Assembly (NCBI GenBank): GCA_034409055.1
Contig: DAOUMU010000048.1
Coordinates: forward strand, 1 to 17,492
DNA length: 17,492 nucleotides
From: DAOUMU01 sp034409055
GTDB taxonomy: Bacteria; Chloroflexota; Anaerolineae; 4572-78; J111
Direction of reading: 5' to 3'
Shown here piece by piece: positions 13,321 through 17,492 of this stretch (its first letter is position 1; each line of letters starts with the position of its first letter). The position numbers and the translations under genes are program-made. Below the pieces are notes generated by a model that saw only the letters and a list, made by a program, of their open reading frames with translations, had not been told where the DNA came from and did not search any database.

Positions 13321-13424
13321 CCTCTTTACTCTTTGCGAACAAAGTTAGAAAATTTTTAAAGAGGGATGAAGGGTATGCCAAGCCTGTAAACCTCTTTAAT
13401 TTATTGTATGTTTTTACTAGGAGG
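13321..13424 (+). promoter_or_regulatory. rpsD: Candidate four-segment leader of rpsD
   Basis: Segment 1, CCTCTTTA (13321-13328), and segment 2, TAAAGAGG (13357-13364), pair over 8 bases. Segment 3, CCTCTTTAA (13391-13399), repeats segment 1 and pairs with TTAAAGAGG (13356-13364) over 9 bases. Segment 3 can also pair through CCTCTT (13391-13396) with the Shine-Dalgarno AGGAGG (13419-13424), five standard pairs plus one wobble. Inside the 1-2 loop is CTTTG/CAAAG (13331-13344, loop CGAA). The alternatives are 1-2 plus 3-4 (site hidden) or 2-3 (site free). Confidence 0.5.
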
Positions 13425-13429
13425 ATGAA

Positions 13430-14065
13430 TTGGCACGTTATAAAGACTCGGTTTGTAAATTATGTCGTCGAGAAGGAGAAAAACTTTTTCTCAAAGGCGA
13501 CCGTTGTTTTTCACCAAAATGCGCTATTGAGCGACGTTCTTACCCACCAGGACAGCACGGTCGCCAGGGACAATTTCGCCGCAAAGAGTCTGATTATGGT
13601 TTGCAGTTAAGAGAAAAACAAAAAGCGCGTCGTCTGTATGGTGTTTTTGAACGTCAATTCCGCCGTTATTTCCGACAGGCACAACGCCAAAAAGGTTTGA
13701 CCGGTATTAACCTCTTGATTATTTTAGAAAGTCGTCTGGATAATGTCGTCTATCGCCTGGGACTGGCCTCCTCTCGTCCTCAAGCTCGACAAGTTATTTC
13801 TCACGGACACTTTGAGGTAAATGGTCGGAAAACGAACATTCCCTCATTTCTGGTTTCTGCGGGAGACGTCATTGCTGTTCGAGAGAATAGCAAAAAGACA
13901 AAATTCTTTAAAGAAGTGGCGAAAAATCTAGATGGGGGACGCGTACCGGATTGGTTAAGCCTGGACACAAAAAATCTTTCAGGTGAGGTATTAAGTGAAC
14001 CCACACGTGACCACATTGATGCCACCCTCAATGAGCACCTAATTGTTGAATATTACAGCCGATAA
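13430..14065 (+). CDS. rpsD: 30S ribosomal protein S4, zinc form (TTG start)
   Basis: S4 starts 30S assembly by binding the 16S 5' domain; in E. coli it also represses the alpha operon, and in Bacillus its own gene. The 211 residues have an N-terminal zinc motif with C9, C12, C26 and C31, then SYPPGQHG. The S4 RNA-binding domain follows at about 98-160 (LESRLDNVVYRLG, ARQVISHGHFEVNG). TTG 13430 is the start because translation gives MARYKDSVCKLC and AGGAGG lies five bases ahead. An ATG at 13425 is out of frame. The 120-base leader with alternative pairings suggests control of its translation. Confidence 0.98.
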   Translation: MARYKDSVCKLCRREGEKLFLKGDRCFSPKCAIERRSYPPGQHGRQGQFRRKESDYGLQLREKQKARRLYGVFERQFRRYFRQAQRQKGLTGINLLIILESRLDNVVYRLGLASSRPQARQVISHGHFEVNGRKTNIPSFLVSAGDVIAVRENSKKTKFFKEVAKNLDGGRVPDWLSLDTKNLSGEVLSEPTRDHIDATLNEHLIVEYYSR

Positions 14066-14168
14066 GTTGGTACGAGGCAGTGTGCTCATCCGCAAATTTG
14101 TAAACATTCTGCAATCAAGAGTGTACTGTTAGTAGAAATTAAATAGGCGTACGTTGGAGGGTGTTCCG

Positions 14169-15155
14169 TTGTCTGAATTTACTATGGTTTTACCCAAGAT
14201 CGAAACCGGAGCCAGTTCGAGAAGTTTTGGTCGGTTTATTATTGGTCCTTTGGAAAATGGATACGGTATCACATTAGGCAATGCGTTACGTCGTGTGTTG
14301 CTGTCATCCCTGACTGGAGCGGCTGTTACTTCTATTCGCGTGAGCGGGGTGCATCATGAATTTTCTGATATAGCCAACGTGCGTGAGGATATGACAGCCT
14401 TAATCTTAAATGTAAAGCAGCTCAGGCTTAAATTGCATCAAAATGAGTCTGCGCGATTGCGAGTAGAAGTAAAAGGGGAAGGTGATGTCACTGCTGGTGA
14501 CCTTGAGTGCCCCCCCTATATTGATATTGTAAATCCGGATTTACATTTGCTTACGGCTGACTCGCCCGAGGCAGAACTGGATATGGAGCTTGTCGTACAA
14601 ATGGGACGAGGTTACTCTCCCTCTGAGGAGCGGGGTAAGCTACCCATCGGCGAGATTCCAGTTGACGCCATTTTTAGCCCGATTCGCAAAGCCAATTTTG
14701 TGGTGGAACGTGCCCGTATTGGACAGGCGACTGACTATGATCGGTTGATACTAGAAATCACCACCGATGGTACAATCTCGCCACGCGATGCTCTCAGTGA
14801 AGCAGCAAAAATTTTGGTCCAGCATTTTTCGCTCATCGCTGGTGTTACTGAGATTGAAATGCCAGTAGAGGTTGAGGAAGAAGGGGGCATCCCCAGTAAA
14901 ATTTATGAAACCCCTATTGAAGATCTGGAACTGACTGTTCGGGCTTACAATTGCCTTAAGCGAGCTGGTATTACTCAGGTGGGCGAGATTCTGGAAAAAT
15001 TAAAGAAAGGTCAAGACGAAATTCTGGCCATTCGCAATTTTGGACAAAAATCTCTGGATGAATTGATGGAACGCTTGGAGGAGAAAGGCTATCTGAATGT
15101 TTTGGCCGAGGATGAAGATCTGTCCTCCCTTGTTGTCCCAGGATTAACAGATTGA
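14169..15155 (+). CDS. rpoA: DNA-directed RNA polymerase subunit alpha (TTG start)
   Basis: Alpha dimerises to start RNA polymerase assembly, and its C-terminal domain binds UP elements and activators. From TTG 14169 it has 328 residues. The N-terminal domain carries GPLENGYGITLGNALRRVLL (26-45). After an acidic linker near 234-252, the C-terminal domain (about 253-310) has R258, N261, C262, K264, G292, K294 and S295, matching the DNA-contacting residues of E. coli alpha. GGAGGG at 14156-14161 is seven bases ahead of TTG 14169; an in-frame TTG at 14154 would overlap that site. The 103-base spacer before it has only a wobble-rich possible stem (14078-14086 with 14120-14128). Confidence 0.97.
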   Translation: MSEFTMVLPKIETGASSRSFGRFIIGPLENGYGITLGNALRRVLLSSLTGAAVTSIRVSGVHHEFSDIANVREDMTALILNVKQLRLKLHQNESARLRVEVKGEGDVTAGDLECPPYIDIVNPDLHLLTADSPEAELDMELVVQMGRGYSPSEERGKLPIGEIPVDAIFSPIRKANFVVERARIGQATDYDRLILEITTDGTISPRDALSEAAKILVQHFSLIAGVTEIEMPVEVEEEGGIPSKIYETPIEDLELTVRAYNCLKRAGITQVGEILEKLKKGQDEILAIRNFGQKSLDELMERLEEKGYLNVLAEDEDLSSLVVPGLTD

Positions 15156-15210
15156 TGAGCTTATTTTATAGACATTTGTCCTGCAGGTTGCCTTCTGAGG
15201 AGAGATAGTC

Positions 15211-15564
15211 ATGCGACACAATATTATGGGTCGAAGATTAGGCCGTTCGACGAATCATCGAAAGGCCCTCTTTCGAAATTTAACCACTGAACTATTTCGC
15301 CATGAGCGGATAAAAACAACTGAGGCCAAAGCCAAAAGTATTCAGCCTATTGCCGAAAAGCTTATTACGCTGGCATGTCGTGGCGACTTACATGCTCGTC
15401 GCCAGGCCGCTCGAGAGATTTACGATCCGGCAGTCTTGCAAAGACTATTTGATGAGATTGGCCCCCGTATGCAAGACCGTGATGGCGGTTATACCCGTAT
15501 TTATAAGCTGGGGCCGCGCCGAGGTGATGCCGCAAACATGGCGCTGATTGAATTAGTGGATTAG
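15211..15564 (+). CDS. rplQ: 50S ribosomal protein L17
   Basis: L17 lies near the tunnel exit and ends the classical alpha operon. The 117 residues match the family: MRHNIMGRRLGRSTNHRKAL at the start, NLTTELFRHERIKTTEAKAK next, and GGYTRIYKLGPRRGDAANMA near the end. GAGGAGAG at 15197-15204 is a strong binding site. The 55-base spacer after rpoA includes the palindrome CCTGCAGG (15180-15187) with no evident role. Confidence 0.98.
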   Translation: MRHNIMGRRLGRSTNHRKALFRNLTTELFRHERIKTTEAKAKSIQPIAEKLITLACRGDLHARRQAAREIYDPAVLQRLFDEIGPRMQDRDGGYTRIYKLGPRRGDAANMALIELVD

Positions 15565-15599
15565 GCATGATTCTTTGCTCTTGCCTCCGGTCATAGCTT

Positions 15600-16352
15600 G
15601 TGGTCCTTGAGCGTCGTTATTGCGCTATTGTTGAATACGATGGCACCGATTTTTTGGGTTACCAAATTCAGGCCAAAGGTCGAACCGTCCAGGGCGAGAT
15701 AGAAAAATCTCTGAAAAAGGTTATCCGGTCAGAAATACGGGTAGACGCTGCCGGTAGAACCGATGCCGGTGTTCACGCTGTAGGCCAGGTTATTGCTTTT
15801 AATGCTATCTGGAAGCACACTTTGGAGGACTTGCATCGTGCGCTTAACGCAATTCTGCCGAGTGATATTGTCATCAGTGAGTTAAAAACTGTAGAGAAAT
15901 CTTTTCACCCTCGGTTTGACGCGTTAAGCCGGTCCTATAGTTATACGATTATGAACCAACCTTGGCCAAGTGTTCTTCGACAGCGATACGCTTATCACGT
16001 TAAAAAAAAATTAGACGTGGTAGCTATGCGTCAAGCTAGCCGATTTTTGCTCGGTTCGCACGATTTTGCCTCGTTTGGCAAACCGACTCAGGGTAAAAGC
16101 ACGGTACGTCATCTGATGCAGGCAGATTGGTCTGTAGAGGGTAGCTTGTTGATGTTTGATATAACGGCCAATGCTTTTTTGTATCGTATGGTTAGAAACA
16201 TTGTCGGTACATTATTGCAAGTAGGCTTAGGTCAGTTGGCTGCCGATGAAATCAAAAAAATCCTGGAAATGAGAGACTTGACATGCTCTGCCTCGCCAGT
16301 ACCGGCCCATGGTTTATGTTTAGTGAATGTGACTTATCCTGAGGATATATAG
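15600..16352 (+). CDS. truA: tRNA pseudouridine synthase A (GTG start)
   Basis: TruA converts uridines 38-40 of the tRNA anticodon stem to pseudouridine. The 250 residues show the catalytic motif AGRTDAGVHAVGQV, with nucleophile D55. RSYSYTI carries the stacking tyrosine Y113, and FLYRMVRNIVGTLLQVG is the C-terminal motif. The GTG at 15600 is the only in-frame start, because a TAG lies at 15594-15596 and no later start precedes the conserved YCAIVEYDGT. No Shine-Dalgarno is visible, so it is probably expressed weakly or by readthrough of ribosomes from rplQ, 35 bases upstream. This position between L17 and L13 is common in several phyla. Confidence 0.97.
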   Translation: MVLERRYCAIVEYDGTDFLGYQIQAKGRTVQGEIEKSLKKVIRSEIRVDAAGRTDAGVHAVGQVIAFNAIWKHTLEDLHRALNAILPSDIVISELKTVEKSFHPRFDALSRSYSYTIMNQPWPSVLRQRYAYHVKKKLDVVAMRQASRFLLGSHDFASFGKPTQGKSTVRHLMQADWSVEGSLLMFDITANAFLYRMVRNIVGTLLQVGLGQLAADEIKKILEMRDLTCSASPVPAHGLCLVNVTYPEDI

Positions 16353-16364
16353 TGCCCACAGGGC
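16335..16364 (+). promoter_or_regulatory. Two tandem small hairpins at the truA-rplM junction
   Basis: TATCC (16335-16339) pairs with GGATA (16343-16347), loop TGA, inside the end of truA. GCCC (16354-16357) pairs with GGGC (16361-16364), loop ACA, just after the stop. L13 genes of other bacteria have regulatory leaders, but I cannot match this to one. Confidence 0.25.
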
Positions 16365-16405
16365 GGACAAGGTTGGTATTTGTTCTATAGAGGAGTTATA
16401 CGACT

Positions 16406-16834
16406 GTGAAAACAATAAGTGCTAGGGAGCAAGATATTCGACGCGATTGGTATGTAATCGACGCGCAAGGTCAAACCTTGGGTCGTTTAGCTACCCGCGT
16501 GGCTACGATCTTGCGCGGCAAACACAAACCCATTTATACGCCCCATGTGGATTGTGGGGATTACGTCATTATCGTAAATGCCGAAAAAATTCACGTAACA
16601 GGGCAGAAACTAACTCAGAAAAAATACTATCGCCACTCCGGCTATCCGGGTGGATTAAAAGAAATTACTCTACGTGATCAATTGCAAAAATTTCCTGGAC
16701 GAGTGATCGAGTCAGCGGTACGAGGAATGTTACCCAAAAATCGCCTGGGACGACGGATGTTCAAAAAACTTAAAATCTATGCTGGCCCTAATCATCCCCA
16801 TGAGGCTCAGCAGCCTAAATTGATGGAGTGGTAA
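16406..16834 (+). CDS. rplM: 50S ribosomal protein L13 (GTG start)
   Basis: L13 is an early 23S rRNA-binding assembly protein. The 142 residues match the family: WYVIDAQGQTLGRLATRVA near the start, LRGKHKPIYTPHVDCGDYVI next, KYYRHSGYPGGLKE in the middle, and VRGMLPKNRLGRRMFKKLKI near 110-129. It ends with the typical AGPNHPHEAQQPKLMEW. GTG 16406 is the start; AGAGGAG at 16389-16395 lies about 10 bases upstream and the conserved sequence begins soon after. It is paired with rpsI, as in nearly all bacteria. Confidence 0.98.
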   Translation: MKTISAREQDIRRDWYVIDAQGQTLGRLATRVATILRGKHKPIYTPHVDCGDYVIIVNAEKIHVTGQKLTQKKYYRHSGYPGGLKEITLRDQLQKFPGRVIESAVRGMLPKNRLGRRMFKKLKIYAGPNHPHEAQQPKLMEW

Positions 16835-16842
16835 TCCAGCCA

Positions 16843-16871
16843 GACAACTGAGGTTGTCCTTACTATAAGGA
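16843..16871 (+). promoter_or_regulatory. rpsI: Overlapping hairpins over the rpsI Shine-Dalgarno
   Basis: GACAAC (16843-16848) pairs with GTTGTC (16853-16858), loop TGAG. TCCTTA (16857-16862) pairs exactly with TAAGGA (16866-16871), loop CTA, covering the start of the binding site TAAGGAAGAG. The two stems share bases 16857-16858, so their full forms compete. Confidence 0.45.
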
Positions 16872-16881
16872 AGAGAGTAAC

Positions 16882-17280
16882 ATGGCAGATACTCAATATT
16901 ATGAAGGTCTTGGACGGCGAAAAGCTGCTACAGCTCGGGTCCGCTTGTATATTGGTGATACGAGCAGCTTTGTAGTCAATGATCAATCTTTTGAAGAATA
17001 TTTTGTTCGTGAAATTGATCGATTTTACATTAGTGAACCATTTAAAGTGACCGGCACTGAAGCTCACTTTGGCGTTTCTGTGAAAGTAAAGGGTGGCGGT
17101 ATGACCGGACAGGCGGGTGCAGTGAGATTGGGGATTGCCCGAGCCTTACTCAAGGCCGATCCGGATTATCGTAAAGCTTTGCGTCAGCACGGCATGCTTA
17201 CCCGTGATGCACGCGCTAAAGAACGGAAGAAGGCCGGCCTCAAACGGGCCAGAAAAGCACCGCAGTACACCAAACGTTAA
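16882..17280 (+). CDS. rpsI: 30S ribosomal protein S9
   Basis: S9 is a head protein whose C-terminal tail reaches the P-site tRNA anticodon. The 132 residues include YYEGLGRRKAATARVRLYIG at the start, GGGMTGQAGAVRLGIARALL in the middle, and LTRDARAKERKKAGLKRARK near the end. The final KAPQYTKR has the conserved terminal arginine. The binding site TAAGGAAGAG precedes the ATG but can be covered by a perfect 6-bp hairpin. It is the last gene of the window and of the visible gene cluster. Confidence 0.98.
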   Translation: MADTQYYEGLGRRKAATARVRLYIGDTSSFVVNDQSFEEYFVREIDRFYISEPFKVTGTEAHFGVSVKVKGGGMTGQAGAVRLGIARALLKADPDYRKALRQHGMLTRDARAKERKKAGLKRARKAPQYTKR

Positions 17281-17492
17281 TTTAGATCAGTGTTGCACGA
17301 TCATCCGAAAGGGGCAACAATCTGTTAAACTTCCTGGAAGTTTGTTAGAGCAATTTGTCTGGATTATCACTGTACGTTCGCTTATTTTTTCCTGAATAGG
17401 TAAAATTTATTTGCCACTTCTGCTTAATAATATTCAGTAAAAACACCTGTTTACCCGAATAATCTTCGGTGCACTCTAAATGGGCCTATTCT
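17281..17492 (+). other. Gene-free tail after rpsI with several inverted repeats
   Basis: No convincing gene is visible in these 212 bases. Four inverted repeats can be seen: TGTTGC 17291-17296 with GCAACA 17314-17319 (enclosing CC-GAAA-GG at 17305-17312); AAACTTCC 17327-17334 with GGAAGTTT 17336-17343; CTGAATA 17392-17398 with TATTCAG 17431-17437; and CCGAA 17455-17459 with TTCGG 17465-17469. T6 at 17385-17390 does not directly follow a stem. Transcription may end here, but no canonical terminator is present. Confidence 0.5.
17327..17343 (+). terminator. Possible operon-end hairpin (weak)
   Basis: AAACTTCC and GGAAGTTT are exact reverse complements separated by one base, so a stem of about seven pairs with a CTG loop is likely. 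It lies 46 bases after the rpsI stop. It is AT-rich and lacks a T-run, so it fits a 3'-end stabilising hairpin as well as a terminator. Confidence 0.25.

Noticed and set aside
14098..14129. Possible promoter before rpoA (TTGTAA and TACTGT)
   Set aside because: The spacing is about 20 bases and both boxes are weak matches.
15180..15187. Palindrome CCTGCAGG before rplQ
   Set aside because: Eight bases with no loop; nothing else suggests a function.
17385..17390. T6 run as an intrinsic terminator
   Set aside because: No stem ends directly before it; the nearest good hairpin is about 40 bases upstream.
1..17492. Mobile elements, CRISPR arrays, tRNA or rRNA genes, defence systems
   Set aside because: No transposase, repeat-spacer array, RNA gene or accessory protein was seen; the gene content is purely core translation and secretion.

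Overview
This window is a single long plus-strand run of housekeeping translation genes. It covers the end of the str operon, then the S10, spc and alpha ribosomal-protein operons, then truA-rplM-rpsI. The gene order is tuf (3' end)-rpsJ-rplC-rplD-rplW-rplB-rpsS-rplV-rpsC-rplP-rpmC-rpsQ-rplN-rplX-rplE-rpsN-rpsH-rplF-rplR-rpsE-rpmD-rplO-secY-map-rpmJ-rpsM-rpsK-rpsD-rpoA-rplQ-truA-rplM-rpsI. All 33 genes point the same way. It is bacterial chromosome of moderate GC. The protein character (C-terminal cysteine-pair L24 with an internal insertion, zinc-type S14, S4 and L36, the SecY and RpoA sequences, and L17-TruA-L13-S9 following RpoA) suggests Chloroflexota, perhaps near Anaerolineae. That placement is inference from memory of the families, not from a search.

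Region by region: 2-127 is the end of EF-Tu. 190-5652 is the S10 block, whose products build both subunits early in assembly. 5713-11381 is the spc block and ends with SecY, the membrane translocon channel. 11456-15564 is the alpha block: methionine aminopeptidase, L36, S13, S11, S4, RNA polymerase alpha and L17. 15600-17280 holds tRNA pseudouridine synthase TruA, L13 and S9. 17281-17492 carries no gene but several inverted repeats. No gene-free stretch exceeds 300 bases; the longest are 17281-17492 and 496-683.

The proteins are ordinary. The unusual part is the spacers, which are longer than usual for such an operon. Many hold perfect short inverted repeats just ahead of the ribosome binding site. 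In several cases (rpsD, rpmJ, rpsI, rpsC, rplX) a pyrimidine-rich segment can pair with the Shine-Dalgarno sequence, and in some of these a second, mutually exclusive pairing exists. The best case is the rpsD leader, with four segments that can pair 1-2/3-4 or 2-3. This resembles attenuator logic applied to translation of S4, the known autoregulator of alpha operons elsewhere. All of this was read by eye and has not been folded computationally or compared with relatives.

Other points: adk and infA, usually found between secY and rpmJ, are absent; rpsC, rpsD and rpoA start with TTG; and the rplC start region is preceded exactly 100 bases upstream by an imperfect copy of itself.
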